Both the position numbers and the translations under genes were made by a program. This document shows positions 33,786 to 43,134 of a stretch of DNA of 64,000 bases, one piece after another. The notes below the pieces were generated by a model, which was not told the DNA's origin, made no database searches, and saw only the letters and a list, made by a program, of their open reading frames with translations. This DNA is from VYFG01 sp965204165 (GTDB lineage Bacteria; Pseudomonadota; Gammaproteobacteria; Arenicellales; Poriferihabitantaceae). The stretch covers positions 2,170,001 through 2,234,000 of the forward strand of contig OZ241969.1 in assembly GCA_965204165.1 (NCBI GenBank), given 5' to 3'. The stretch's first letter is position 1; the number at the start of each line of letters is the position of its first letter.

Positions 33786-34679
33786 ATGAATAATACTGGA
33801 CCCGGTTCCGACGAGACATCCGCCCCGGAATCGCTGGTGATCGAACCGGCGGACAACGCGGCGGCAGGGGAGACTCCCCCCCCGATCCTGGTCAACGGCA
33901 GGCCGCTCAAGGAACTGCCGGACGATCTTTTCATACCGCCCGAAGCGCTGGAGGTGTTTCTCGAGACCTTCCAGGGACCGCTTGATCTCCTGCTGTACCT
34001 GATCCGCAAGCAGAACCTGGACATCCTCGACATCCCGGTGTCCCTGATCACCCGCCAGTACATGGAGTACGTGGAACTCATGCGGCAATTCCGGCTGGAC
34101 CTGGCGGCGGAGTACCTGGTGATGGCAGCCACGCTGGCGGAAGTCAAGTCGAGGATGCTGCTGCCGAGGACCGGCATCGAGGAGGAGGACGAGGGGGAGG
34201 ACCCGCGGGTGGCCCTGATCCGGCGCCTGCAGGAATACGAACGGTTCAGCGAGGCCGCCAGGGAGATCGAGGAACGGCCGCGCCTGGAACGGGAACTTCA
34301 CCTCGTTGCGGCGGACTTCGAGGACCCGGCGCCGGTGAAGGTGGAGCCCCGGGCGACCCTGACGGAGCTGGTCCTGGCGTTCCGCAACGTCATCGAACGC
34401 TCGGTGCACAACCGCCATTACGGCGTCGGGCACGAGAAGCTCACCGTGCGGGAGAAGATGACCCAGATCCTGGACAGGCTCCAGCGCGACCGCTTCCTCA
34501 GGTTCGAGGACCTGTTCGATCCGGACGAGGGCCGCCTCGGCATGGTGATCTGCTTCATGGCGATCCTGGAAATGTGCCGGGACAACGTCCTGGTGATGGT
34601 GCAGAACGAACCGTTCGCCCCCATTCACCTCAAGCGGGTGGAATCCGGACCCGCGGCGGAGCCGGACAGGGCGGCCTGA
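33786..34679 (+). CDS. scpA: Segregation and condensation protein A
   Basis: A 297-aa kleisin subunit of the SMC-ScpAB complex. ALEVFLETFQGPLDLLLYLIRKQNLDILDIP near residues 57-87 is the N-terminal SMC-binding signature; LAAEYLVMAATLAEVKSRMLLP and the winged helix around MVICFMAILEMCRDN follow. I chose ATG 33786; the frame stays open upstream into trpS. A poorly conserved acidic N-terminus of about 40 residues is typical. scpB follows by three bases. Confidence 0.95.
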   Translation: MNNTGPGSDETSAPESLVIEPADNAAAGETPPPILVNGRPLKELPDDLFIPPEALEVFLETFQGPLDLLLYLIRKQNLDILDIPVSLITRQYMEYVELMRQFRLDLAAEYLVMAATLAEVKSRMLLPRTGIEEEDEGEDPRVALIRRLQEYERFSEAAREIEERPRLERELHLVAADFEDPAPVKVEPRATLTELVLAFRNVIERSVHNRHYGVGHEKLTVREKMTQILDRLQRDRFLRFEDLFDPDEGRLGMVICFMAILEMCRDNVLVMVQNEPFAPIHLKRVESGPAAEPDRAA

Positions 34680-34682
34680 CCG

Positions 34683-35447
34683 ATGCCGGACGACCTGAAG
34701 AATATCGTCGAGGCGGTTTTGCTGGCGGCGGACAGCCCGGTGAGCGTGGCCAGGATCCAGGGCCTGTTCGATGAAACCGCGAGACCCGAAGCTGCCCGGG
34801 TACACGAAGCCATCGAGACCCTCAGCCAGGAGTGCGCGGGCCGCGGCGTGGAATTGAAGAAGATCGGCAGCGGGTACCGCTACCACACGCGGGAAAAGTA
34901 TGCGGACTACCTTCGAAGGCTGCACGCGGTGCGACCGCCCAGGTTGTCCCGGGCGCTTCTGGAGACGCTAGCCATCATTGCCTACCGGCAGCCGGCAAGC
35001 CGCGGCGACATCGAGGATGTGCGCGGCGTGTCGGTCAGCGCGGACATCATCCAGCGTCTCGTCGAGCGGGGCTGGATCAAGCAGGTCGGGGTGCGTGACG
35101 TTCCCGGGCATCCGGCGCTTTTCGGCACCACCCGGGAATTTCTGTCCTATTTCAATCTCGGCTCCCTGAAGGACCTGCCCGATCTCGCGGAACAAAGGGA
35201 CCTGATGGAGATCGTGGGGGAAATGGAGGTGTCGCTGCCCCAGGAGGTGCTGGTGGCCCTCGAGACGTCCGCGGATACGGGCGGAAAGGGGGAGCCGGAA
35301 GCGGGGCAGGACGCCGACGGGTCCGGGCCGGACGGAAGCGGGGAGACGACCGCACCGGCGCAAGCGGAAACAGGCATCTCCCCGGCGGGAACCGGTGACG
35401 GGGGACTGGAGGATGGCGCCGTCGTGTCCAGTGCCCCTGGCGGATGA
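34683..35447 (+). CDS. scpB: Segregation and condensation protein B
   Basis: A 254-aa partner of ScpA. It has tandem winged helices: NIVEAVLLAADSPVSVARI, RLSRALLETLAIIAYRQPASRGDIEDVRGVSVS and GHPALFGTTREFLSYFNLGSL. The C-terminal 65 residues are a low-complexity G/E/T-rich tail. Its stop overlaps the rluB ATG (ATGA). Confidence 0.95.
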   Translation: MPDDLKNIVEAVLLAADSPVSVARIQGLFDETARPEAARVHEAIETLSQECAGRGVELKKIGSGYRYHTREKYADYLRRLHAVRPPRLSRALLETLAIIAYRQPASRGDIEDVRGVSVSADIIQRLVERGWIKQVGVRDVPGHPALFGTTREFLSYFNLGSLKDLPDLAEQRDLMEIVGEMEVSLPQEVLVALETSADTGGKGEPEAGQDADGSGPDGSGETTAPAQAETGISPAGTGDGGLEDGAVVSSAPGG

Positions 35448-36364
35448 CGCGCCCGGGCAGGCGGAACAGCCGCGGCAGGACAGGGCCCGGCGCTTCTTTT
35501 CATGCATCCAAGGCTCCTCCCGGGGCGGCTGCCGGCCGGGTGACCGAAGGACCCGGCGGAATACGCCTGCAGAAATACCTGTCCGATCTGGGGCTCGGGT
35601 CTCGCAGGCAGGTGGAGTCATGGATCGAAAAAGGCCGGATCAGGGTGGACGGCCGGGCGGCGGAACTCGGCCAGAAGGTCAGCGACCGCTCGCGCATCCT
35701 GCTGGACGGCAAGCCGGTTTCACGTCGCCCGCCCGCCGCCAGGGGCACCAGGGTGATTGCCTACAACAAGCCCGAGGGGGAGATCTGCAGCCGCGATGAT
35801 CCGGCAGGGCGGCCCACGGTGTTCCGCAACCTGCCGAGAATCCGCAAGGCCCGCTGGGTGGCCGTGGGCAGGCTGGATATCAATACCCGGGGACTGCTCC
35901 TTTTCACCACGGACGGCGACCTGGCGAATCGACTGATGCATCCCGACACGGGTCTTGAGCGGGAGTACCTGTGCCGGGTGTTCGGGGACGTGGACGCCGC
36001 CGCCATGGACACCCTCAGAAGGGGAGTGGAGCTGGACGGCGAGCGGATCGGGTTTCGCAGTATCGAGAGGCAGCGGGGGGAGGGCCGCAACACCTGGTTC
36101 CGTGTCGTGGTCACCGAGGGACGGTACCGGGAGGTCCGCAGGCTGTGGGAAGCCGTCGGCTGCCGCGTCAGCCGGCTTGTCCGGGTGCGCTACGGACCGG
36201 TCAGGCTGCCCCGCGGGGTGCCGGCGGGGGCTTGGGCCGAGCTTGGTGCGGCCGAGGTCGACGGGATCGTCAGGACCGCGCAGTCCGTGCCGCCGTCGGA
36301 TGACGGGACCGCCGGGCGCGCCCCGTCTCGCAGGGACCGGGATCGGAAAAAACCGGGGGCCTGA
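35444..36364 (+). CDS. rluB: 23S rRNA pseudouridine-2605 synthase
   Basis: A 306-aa RsuA-family synthase. The S4 domain (RLQKYLSDLGLGSRRQVESW) is followed by the catalytic block VGRLDINTRGLLLFTTDGDLANRLMHP with the nucleophilic Asp, and EGRYREVRRLWEAVG, the family C-terminal motif. RluB modifies U2605 of 23S rRNA; RluE and RluF are alternatives, but the scpAB linkage favours RluB. ATG 35444 overlaps scpB; a GTG at about 35540 (VTEGPGGIRL) would remove a non-conserved start. Confidence 0.9.
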   Translation: MTRPGRRNSRGRTGPGASFHASKAPPGAAAGRVTEGPGGIRLQKYLSDLGLGSRRQVESWIEKGRIRVDGRAAELGQKVSDRSRILLDGKPVSRRPPAARGTRVIAYNKPEGEICSRDDPAGRPTVFRNLPRIRKARWVAVGRLDINTRGLLLFTTDGDLANRLMHPDTGLEREYLCRVFGDVDAAAMDTLRRGVELDGERIGFRSIERQRGEGRNTWFRVVVTEGRYREVRRLWEAVGCRVSRLVRVRYGPVRLPRGVPAGAWAELGAAEVDGIVRTAQSVPPSDDGTAGRAPSRRDRDRKKPGA

Positions 36365-36388
36365 CCGGTACGTGGACCGGACAGAAGG

Positions 36389-36658
36389 TTACTGGGTGGT
36401 GATGGCCCGCAGGCGGTTGTTCAGGCGGCGCTTCAGGCGCGCGGCCCGGTTGGGATGGTGCAGTCCCTTGGATGCGGCCCGGTCGATATGGGCCGAGGTT
36501 TCGCGGTAGGTGGCCTTGGCCTGGTCGACATTGTTGGCGTCGATCAGCTTGAGCAGCTTCTTGATCGACGTGCGCAGCGCCGAGCGCTGGCTCATGTTGT
36601 GGTTGCGCCGTCTGACGTTCTGGCGGGCGCGCTTTCGTGCTTGTGATGAATTTGCCAA
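36389..36658 (-). CDS. rpsT: 30S ribosomal protein S20
   Basis: An 89-aa basic, helical protein, MANSSQARKRARQNVRRRNHN onward, which matches S20 along its entire length. It is on the minus strand, divergent from murJ, as in many gammaproteobacteria. Confidence 0.98.
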   Translation of the reverse strand: MANSSQARKRARQNVRRRNHNMSQRSALRTSIKKLLKLIDANNVDQAKATYRETSAHIDRAASKGLHHPNRAARLKRRLNNRLRAITTQ

Positions 36659-36740
36659 GATCGGGTTCCTGAAAAATTGGTTCGCTTGTCCTGCGGTGCC
36701 GCCGGCCCGGTTCCGGACCGGACAGTCAGATACGCGGGGA

Positions 36741-36769
36741 TTCCCGGACTGCTGTAACGGGACTATAAT
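36741..36769 (+). promoter_or_regulatory. Predicted promoter upstream of murJ
   Basis: TATAAT at 36764-36769 has TTCCCG 17 bases upstream (36741-36746). It sits in the 293-bp gap between rpsT and murJ and points to murJ, 183 bases away. Confidence 0.35.
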
Positions 36770-36951
36770 GCGCCGCCCTGTATCCGCCGCGTCCGGTGCT
36801 TCCCGTCCCGCCGGGCCCTGGATGGTCCCCGGACCAGAAACAGGGGCGGGGGCTGCAGGGGACGCCGGAATATCGTCAATTTCGTGCCTGAAGTCAAGAC
36901 TGCGCTGAACGGCGGGCGCTTTCGGTTCCCGAGAAACCAGAGATAACCTGT

Positions 36952-38517
36952 ATGTCCGGCAAACTCATCAAGTCTACCTCCGTGGTCGGGTCCATGACCC
37001 TGCTGTCACGGATCAGTGGCCTGATACGGGACGTGGTGCTGGCCAATATCCTCGGCGACCGGGCGGCGGCGGACGTTTTCTTCGTCGCTTTCCGGATTCC
37101 CAACTTCTTTCGCCGGATGACTGCGGAAGGCGCGTTTGCGGCAGCGTTCGTCCCGGTGTTCACGGATTTTCGCGAGAACCATGACAGGGACCAGGGAAAA
37201 CGGTTCCTGGAGCTCACCCTGGGACGGTTCGGTCTCGTGCTGGCACTCTTCTCCCTGGCCGGGGTTGCCGCCGCCCCGTGGCTGGTCAAGGCCATCGCCT
37301 GGGGATTCTCGGATGATCCCGCGAAGTTCGCGTTGACCGTCGAGGCCACGCGCATCACGTTCCCCTACCTGTTCTTCATCTCCCTGGTGGCCATGGCGGG
37401 GGCCATGCTCAATTCCTGCGGCCGGTTCGCCGGCCCCGCCGCCACGCCCATCCTGCTCAATGTCTGTCTCATCCTGGCGGCATGGCAGCTGGTGGATGCG
37501 ATGGACAGCGGCCCGCTGGCCCTGGCGGTGGGCGTGCTGGTCGCCGGCGTGGTCCAGCTCCTGTTCCAGGCCCCGTTTCTGCGGCGGGAGGCGCTGCTCG
37601 TGAAGCCGAGGCTCCGCAGGACCCCCGGTGACCGGGTGGCAGCCGACGGCGCGGGGCAGGTGTTCCGCCTCATGCTGCCGGCGATCTTCGGGGTTTCCGT
37701 CGCCCAGCTCAACGTGCTCATCAATACCCTGCTGGCGTCGTTCCTCGTGACGGGCAGCATTTCCTGGCTCTACTATTCCGACCGCCTGATGGAGTTTCCC
37801 GTGGGCGTGTTCGGCATCGCACTCGGCACGGTGATCCTGCCCGGCCTTTCGCGCCAGCATGCCGCCGAGTCCCCGGGGCGGTTTTCCCGCACCCTGGACT
37901 GGGGCATGCGCTGGGTGTTCCTGATCTGCGTGCCGGCCACCGTCGCCCTGATGATCCTGGCAGTGCCACTGATCAGCACGATCTTCTATCACGGGGATTT
38001 CACCCGCAACGGGGTCGGCATGTCGGCGCTCAGCCTGGTGGCGTTCAGCCTCGGGCTGGTGCCCATCGTCCTGGTCAAGGTGCTGGCGCCCGGATACTTT
38101 GCCCGCAAGGATACCAGGACGCCGGTCCGCATCGGCGTCATCGCCGTGGCGGTCAACATCGTCGCCAGCCTCGCCCTCTTCACCACGTTCCACCATGTCG
38201 GCCTGGCCGCGGCGACCTCGATCGCTGCCGTGGTGAACGCGGGCTTGCTATACTCCGGTCTTCGCCGTTCCGGGGTGCTTCACCTGGAGCCGGAATGGCC
38301 GTCTCTTCTGGTGCGGGTCATCGGGGCCAGCGCCGTGATGGGCGTTTTGCTCTATATGGGGATGGGAGATTCCGGTTGGTGGCTCGACAGTCCGGTTCCG
38401 GAACGCGTCTCCCGCCTGGGATGGCTGGTTCCGGCGGGACTGGTGACCTATTTCATTGCTCTTGTCGTGTCCGGCGTACCATTGAAGTCCCTGATTTCGG
38501 GGAGAGGAACCGAATGA
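36952..38517 (+). CDS. murJ: Lipid II flippase MurJ
   Basis: A 521-aa MviN/MurJ membrane protein with 13-14 predicted helices that moves lipid II across the inner membrane. SVVGSMTLLSRISGLIRDVV at the N-terminus, FFRRMTAEGAFAAAFVPVF near residue 60 (with the conserved Arg and Glu) and FPVGVFGIALGTVILPGLSR near residue 280 are family signatures. Its stop overlaps the ribF ATG (ATGA). Confidence 0.97.
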   Translation: MSGKLIKSTSVVGSMTLLSRISGLIRDVVLANILGDRAAADVFFVAFRIPNFFRRMTAEGAFAAAFVPVFTDFRENHDRDQGKRFLELTLGRFGLVLALFSLAGVAAAPWLVKAIAWGFSDDPAKFALTVEATRITFPYLFFISLVAMAGAMLNSCGRFAGPAATPILLNVCLILAAWQLVDAMDSGPLALAVGVLVAGVVQLLFQAPFLRREALLVKPRLRRTPGDRVAADGAGQVFRLMLPAIFGVSVAQLNVLINTLLASFLVTGSISWLYYSDRLMEFPVGVFGIALGTVILPGLSRQHAAESPGRFSRTLDWGMRWVFLICVPATVALMILAVPLISTIFYHGDFTRNGVGMSALSLVAFSLGLVPIVLVKVLAPGYFARKDTRTPVRIGVIAVAVNIVASLALFTTFHHVGLAAATSIAAVVNAGLLYSGLRRSGVLHLEPEWPSLLVRVIGASAVMGVLLYMGMGDSGWWLDSPVPERVSRLGWLVPAGLVTYFIALVVSGVPLKSLISGRGTE

Positions 38518-39440
38518 GGCTTGTCCGTAGCACCGCCGCTGCGGGTCTTGCCGGCCGTGGCTGCGTGCTGACCATCGGCAATTTCGATGCGGTGCATCTC
38601 GGCCATCGCAGGATCCTGGCGAACCTGCGCTCGCACGGGGACCGCCTGGGGTTGCCGGCCGTGGTGATGACGTTCGACCCCCATCCCCAGGAATATTTCC
38701 GCGGCGAGCAAAGATACCCCCGGCTTACGAACCTGACGACCCGCTACTTTGCCCTCGCCGAGTGTGGAATTGACATCATGTTGAGCCTGCGTTTCGATGA
38801 CCGCCTTGCGTCCACGGAAGCCACGGCCTTCGTCAGGGAGATCCTGGTGGATGCGCTGGCGGTCCGGTACCTCCTGGTTGGCGATGATTTTCGTTTCGGG
38901 CGTGACCGCCAGGGGAGTTTCGAGCTGCTGTCCGCCCTGGCGGACGAGATGGGCTATGACCTTGAGCGAACGGAAACGCTGAGCATGCACGGGGAGCGCA
39001 TCAGCAGCACCAGGGTCCGGAAACTGCTGGAGGCCGGTGGCCTTGGCGCCGCCGCCGAACTGCTGGGACGGCCCTACGCCCTGGCCGGCCGGGTCATACG
39101 GGGGCAGCGGCTCGGCAGGCAGTGGGGGTTTCCGACCCTGAATGTCCCGATCAACCACAAGCCGGCATTGACCGGGGTGTTCGCGGTACGCGTGCGCGGT
39201 CTTGGCGAAGACCCGTTGCCCGGGGTGGCGAACCTGGGCACCCGGCCCACCGTGGGTGGCCTGCGAACACTGCTGGAGGTTCACCTGTTCGATTTTGACG
39301 ACGAGGTATACGGCAGCCGGGTATGCGTGGAGTTCGCGGAAAAGATCCGTCCCGAAAGGAAATTCGACGGCTTCGAAGCCCTGCAGGCACAGATCCTGAA
39401 GGACTGTGTCCGGGCACGGGAAATCCTGGGGCTTGCATGA
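38514..39440 (+). CDS. ribF: Bifunctional riboflavin kinase / FAD synthetase
   Basis: A 308-aa protein. The N-terminal FAD synthetase domain shows LTIGNFDAVHLGHRRIL (an adenylyltransferase HxGH) and ISSTRVRKLLEAG. The C-terminal flavokinase domain shows GRQWGFPTLNVPI and GVANLGTRPTV. It makes FMN and FAD. Both ends overlap their neighbours (murJ and lspA) as ATGA, which shows a tight operon. Confidence 0.97.
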   Translation: MRLVRSTAAAGLAGRGCVLTIGNFDAVHLGHRRILANLRSHGDRLGLPAVVMTFDPHPQEYFRGEQRYPRLTNLTTRYFALAECGIDIMLSLRFDDRLASTEATAFVREILVDALAVRYLLVGDDFRFGRDRQGSFELLSALADEMGYDLERTETLSMHGERISSTRVRKLLEAGGLGAAAELLGRPYALAGRVIRGQRLGRQWGFPTLNVPINHKPALTGVFAVRVRGLGEDPLPGVANLGTRPTVGGLRTLLEVHLFDFDDEVYGSRVCVEFAEKIRPERKFDGFEALQAQILKDCVRAREILGLA

Positions 39441-39916
39441 ACGCTTCCGTCCGCTACGCGGTGTTCCTCCTGCTGGCGCTGCTGGTGCTGGCGCTGGATC
39501 AGGTGACCAAGTCCCTGGCCTACGAAAATCTGCTGGAAGGCCCGTCGATTGACATCCTGCCGGTTTTCAGCCTGGTGCTGGTCTTCAACAAGGGTGCCGC
39601 GTTCGGCTTCCTCAATGATGCCGGGGGCTGGCAGCATTACCTGTTTGTCGGGCTGGCATCGGTGTTTTCACTGGTCCTGCTGGTCTGGATCTGGCGGGAA
39701 CGGGAAAGGAACCGGTGGCTCGCCATCGGACTTTCGTTGGTGCTGGGCGGAGCCATCGGCAACCTGGTCGACCGCGTCACGAACGGCTACGTGATCGATT
39801 TTTTCCTTTTGCATTATGGAGATTGGATGTTTCCCGCGTTCAATGTGGCCGACGTGGCCATTACAATAGGCGCCATCATGCTGATCCTGGACAGTTTGCC
39901 GTTTTTCCGCAGATGA
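39437..39916 (+). CDS. lspA: Lipoprotein signal peptidase
   Basis: A 159-aa inner-membrane aspartyl peptidase with four hydrophobic segments. FNKGAAFGFL, GGAIGNLVDRVTNGYVIDFF and FPAFNVADVAI carry the conserved N, G and catalytic Asp residues (Asp in NLVDR and NVAD). It cleaves prolipoprotein signal peptides. ileS, which usually lies just before lspA in gammaproteobacteria, is absent; ribF overlaps lspA directly. Confidence 0.97.
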   Translation: MNASVRYAVFLLLALLVLALDQVTKSLAYENLLEGPSIDILPVFSLVLVFNKGAAFGFLNDAGGWQHYLFVGLASVFSLVLLVWIWRERERNRWLAIGLSLVLGGAIGNLVDRVTNGYVIDFFLLHYGDWMFPAFNVADVAITIGAIMLILDSLPFFRR

Positions 39917-40854
39917 GTCACACTCCGGCTATGAAAGTCATACTTGCCAACCCACGCGGCTTCTGTGCCGGCGTGGACCGTGCCATCGAGATCGTCGAAC
40001 GGGCACTGGAAAAGTACGGGGCCCCCATCTACGTTCGTCACGAGGTGATCCACAACCGCTTCGTGGTGGACAATCTGCGCGACAAGGGTGCGGTGTTCGT
40101 GGAGGAACTCGAGGAGGTTCCGGAGGATTCCATCGTGATCTTCAGTGCCCACGGTGTCTCCCAGAGGGTGAGGGAGGAAGCGAAGCACCGCAGGCTCAGT
40201 GTGCTCGACGCGACCTGCCCGCTCGTCACAAAGGTGCACGTGGAGGTGGCCCAGAACATCAAGCGGGGGCATGAGGTCATTCTCATCGGGCATGCAGGCC
40301 ATCCCGAGGTGGAGGGCACCATGGGACAGGCCGAAGGGAATATTCTTCTGGTGGAAACCGTCGAGGATGTTGAAAGGCTGGAAGTCCGCGATCCAACCTG
40401 CCTGGCCTACGTCACCCAGACCACGCTTTCCATGGATGACACGGCCCGGATCATCGATGCCCTGCGCAGCCGTTTCCCGCGGATCAAGGGGCCGCGCAAG
40501 GCGGATATCTGCTACGCCACCCAGAACCGCCAGGACGCCGTCAAGCAGATGGTGGGTCAATGCGACGTGGTGTTCGTCGTGGGTTCCCAGAACAGTTCCA
40601 ACTCGAACCGGCTGCGGGAGATCGCCGCTGTGCGGAACGTTCCGGCCTATCTCATTGATGGACCGGAGGAAATCCGCGACGAATGGTTGCAGGGCGTGCA
40701 GCGCGTCGGCGTCACTGCTGGCGCCTCGGCGCCCGAGTCGCTGGTACAGAGGGTGGTGGAAAAGCTGCACAGGGACGACCTGTCGATACAGGAACTGGCA
40801 GGACCAAGGGAGAATATTTCGTTCTCGCTGCCGGTGCGGCTGAAAAGGGACTGA
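39913..40854 (+). CDS. ispH: 4-hydroxy-3-methylbut-2-enyl diphosphate reductase
   Basis: A 313-aa [4Fe-4S] enzyme, the last step of the MEP isoprenoid pathway. The three cluster cysteines lie in NPRGFCAGVDRAI, LDATCPLVTKVH and DICYATQNRQ. VRHEVIHNRFVV and FSAHGVSQRV carry active-site His residues, and VVGSQNSSNSNRL is the substrate loop. ATG 39913 overlaps the lspA stop; ATG 39931 (MKVILANP) is an alternative. fkpB, often between lspA and ispH, is missing. Confidence 0.97.
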   Translation: MSHTPAMKVILANPRGFCAGVDRAIEIVERALEKYGAPIYVRHEVIHNRFVVDNLRDKGAVFVEELEEVPEDSIVIFSAHGVSQRVREEAKHRRLSVLDATCPLVTKVHVEVAQNIKRGHEVILIGHAGHPEVEGTMGQAEGNILLVETVEDVERLEVRDPTCLAYVTQTTLSMDDTARIIDALRSRFPRIKGPRKADICYATQNRQDAVKQMVGQCDVVFVVGSQNSSNSNRLREIAAVRNVPAYLIDGPEEIRDEWLQGVQRVGVTAGASAPESLVQRVVEKLHRDDLSIQELAGPRENISFSLPVRLKRD

Positions 40855-41153
40855 ACCCGAACCGGAAGGGGCTGGAATCTGACACCCGGCCACGCCCGGG
40901 AAGATGGCGATATGCGCACGACGGGCCCACCGGGCAGCATTTCAATGCGTATACAATGGAGAATCTCGATTGGTAGGATGTGAGGACGGGTAAGGGTGTG
41001 AGAGAACCGGCTGACCAGGGTGTCTCAATCAGTGGAATCCATTTTTTCGGTAGGGTGCTTCCGGCGTACGGGCCATGGTGATCGAGACATGCGAAATGGT
41101 TGGGCGTGACAGCTTCCCGGCAACGATGGATGATGCATATTCGGGGTTGTGCA
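40855..41153. other. Intergenic region before the dehydrogenase gene
   Basis: No gene is supported. TATACAAT at about 40949 is a possible -10, roughly 200 bases before the next gene. Confidence 0.4.
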
Positions 41154-42305
41154 ATGACTGACGATCGCCATCGCGGGCGTCCGATCTTGGCCTGGGCGGT
41201 TGCTGTCCTGCTGCTTTGCGTGAATTCGGGCGGTTTTGCGGACTCCTACGAGCCGCGCGAGTTCCACTCCGAGAAGCATTCCTTTCGCCTTGTCCCGGTC
41301 GGCGGACCGTTCGATCAGGCGTGGGGCATGGCGTTTCTCCCCGACGGGCGAATCCTGGTGACCGAACTGGACGGCAATCTCCGGATCCTGCAGCCCGGGG
41401 AGAAGCCGTCGGACCCGCTTCCCGGCCTGCCATGGATCGAGTCCTTCGGGCAGGGCGGGTTGATGGATGTCGCCATCGATCCGGATTTCACAACCAATCG
41501 GCGGATCTATCTGAGCCACACCTGGGACACCGGGGGAGGCAAGACGACTGCGGTCAGCACGGCCCGGCTGGAAGACGATCGGCTGCACGGGTTCCGGGTT
41601 GTCTTCGTTGGTCGTGCGGGAAGCCGCTCGGGACGGCATTTCGGTTCGCGGCTGCGCTTTGATGCGGACGGGAAACTGTTCGTCACCATCGGAGACCGCG
41701 GCCACCGGCCCAATGCGCAGGATCTGGGCACCCACGCCGGTGCAATTCTCAGGCTCAATCCTGACGGTACGGCCCCGGTCGACAATCCATTCGTCGACCG
41801 CGCAGGGGCCCTTCCCGAAATATGGTCCTACGGCCACCGCAACCCGCAGGGTCTTGCCTTCGATCCCGAGACCGGCAGGCTTTGGTCGCAGGAACATGGG
41901 CCGCGGGGCGGTGACGAGGTCAACCTGGTGGAGCGCGGGCGGAACTACGGATGGCCGACGATCACCTATGGCCGGAACTACAGCGGCACCAGGATCACCG
42001 ACGAGACCGCACGTGCCGGCATGGAACAGCCCGCCACCTATTGGGTGCCGTCGATTGCCCCCTCGGGGCTGACGGTCTATCGTGGCGCCATGTTTCCCCG
42101 GTGGAACGGAAACCTGTTCGTCGGTGCGCTGCGCTCCCGACTGCTTGTCCGGCTGGAGCTTGACGGGGAACAGGTGATTCATGAAGAGCGTCTCCTGACG
42201 GACTTCGGTAACCGGATCCGCGATGTCCGCACCGGCCCCGACGGTTTGATCTACCTGCTTCTGGACGAGAATGGTGCCGCCGTCTGGCGTCTGGAGCCAA
42301 GCTAG
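41154..42305 (+). CDS. Secreted PQQ-type glucose/sorbosone dehydrogenase family protein (YliI-like)
   Basis: A 383-aa beta-propeller protein. A signal peptide (residues about 10-33) precedes the mature part. WGMAFLPDGRILVTELDGNL, GGLMDVAIDPDF, RFDADGKLFVTIGDRG, GHRNPQGLAFDP, WSQEHGPRGGDEVN and NYGWPTITYG are typical of the Asd/YliI group of PQQ-dependent aldose dehydrogenases, which oxidise sugars in the periplasm. No PQQ synthesis genes are in the window. ATG 41154 has GGGG about six bases upstream; an ATG at 41100 is less likely because the signal peptide would be buried. Confidence 0.87.
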   Translation: MTDDRHRGRPILAWAVAVLLLCVNSGGFADSYEPREFHSEKHSFRLVPVGGPFDQAWGMAFLPDGRILVTELDGNLRILQPGEKPSDPLPGLPWIESFGQGGLMDVAIDPDFTTNRRIYLSHTWDTGGGKTTAVSTARLEDDRLHGFRVVFVGRAGSRSGRHFGSRLRFDADGKLFVTIGDRGHRPNAQDLGTHAGAILRLNPDGTAPVDNPFVDRAGALPEIWSYGHRNPQGLAFDPETGRLWSQEHGPRGGDEVNLVERGRNYGWPTITYGRNYSGTRITDETARAGMEQPATYWVPSIAPSGLTVYRGAMFPRWNGNLFVGALRSRLLVRLELDGEQVIHEERLLTDFGNRIRDVRTGPDGLIYLLLDENGAAVWRLEPS

Positions 42306-42483
42306 GGGCCATCCCTTTCGGTTGAAGCGTTGTTGCGCTGGTTTCTTCCACACCCTCCCATGCGTCGGTTTGGCGGACTGTGCGGGTTGCCGGCATGACC
42401 CGGTATTGCGCCTGCTTTCTCCTGCCGGTGGTGGACCCTGCAAAGTCCAATACATATAATCCGTTTCCTCGATGTATCCCCAT

Positions 42484-42559
<76 letters not shown>

Positions 42560-42883
42560 CTCAACTAATTGAAAAATAATAATTAATTCGAATTTTTCTT
42601 TTGGAAGTCAATAGATTCAATTTCTGGGAATCTATTTATGGGAATCATTTGAAATGCAAGTTCGGCGTATCCGTGGCTGTACTGGGGCAATCTTTGCAGG
42701 TGAGGTCACAGGTCATTTCTTGACTGCCGTTTGATACTTCTATTGCCTACCAAGGGAGTTGGTGGCCCGGATTTCCAAACCCAATTACTGGTTCAGAGTA
42801 GTCAATCACCTCTACGGGCGATTTGATGGATATTTAAATATATACTAAAATATATATCTAAATACCAAGACACAAAACCAGTC
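42560..42883. other. AT-rich non-coding stretch after the tRNA
   Basis: No gene was found. The DNA is clearly AT-richer than its surroundings. An imperfect inverted repeat AGATTC/GAATCT lies near 42613-42632. The start of the phd gene is preceded by runs of TATATA that may be its promoter. Confidence 0.5.
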
Positions 42884-43132
42884 ATGCAAAATCTACTGAC
42901 CAACAAAACCGCATCTCTCACAGAGTTTCGGAACCCCAAAAAGGTCATTAAACAAGCGGGAAGCAAACCGGTTGCGATTCTGAATCGAGACCGCCTGGAA
43001 GGCTACTTCGTACCTGCCTCCGCCGTTGAAATCCTGAGTTTCGAATCCACCGAAACCGGTGAGGCGGCTGCCATGTTCAATAGTCGCAGAAAGCACCTGG
43101 ACGCAACCCTCGACTATCTTAAAGACAAATAG
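42884..43132 (+). CDS. phd: Phd/YefM-type antitoxin
   Basis: An 82-aa antitoxin with TEFRNPKKVIKQAGSKPVAILNRDRLEGYFVPA, the Phd/YefM DNA-binding core. The C-terminus (RRKHLDATLDYLKDK) is the likely toxin-neutralising helix. The doc gene follows by two bases. It would bind the operon promoter and Doc. Confidence 0.87.
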   Translation: MQNLLTNKTASLTEFRNPKKVIKQAGSKPVAILNRDRLEGYFVPASAVEILSFESTETGEAAAMFNSRRKHLDATLDYLKDK

Positions 43133-43134
43133 CG

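Noticed and set aside
32540..34177. 545-codon minus-strand frame
   Set aside because: Antisense to trpS and scpA; no motifs.
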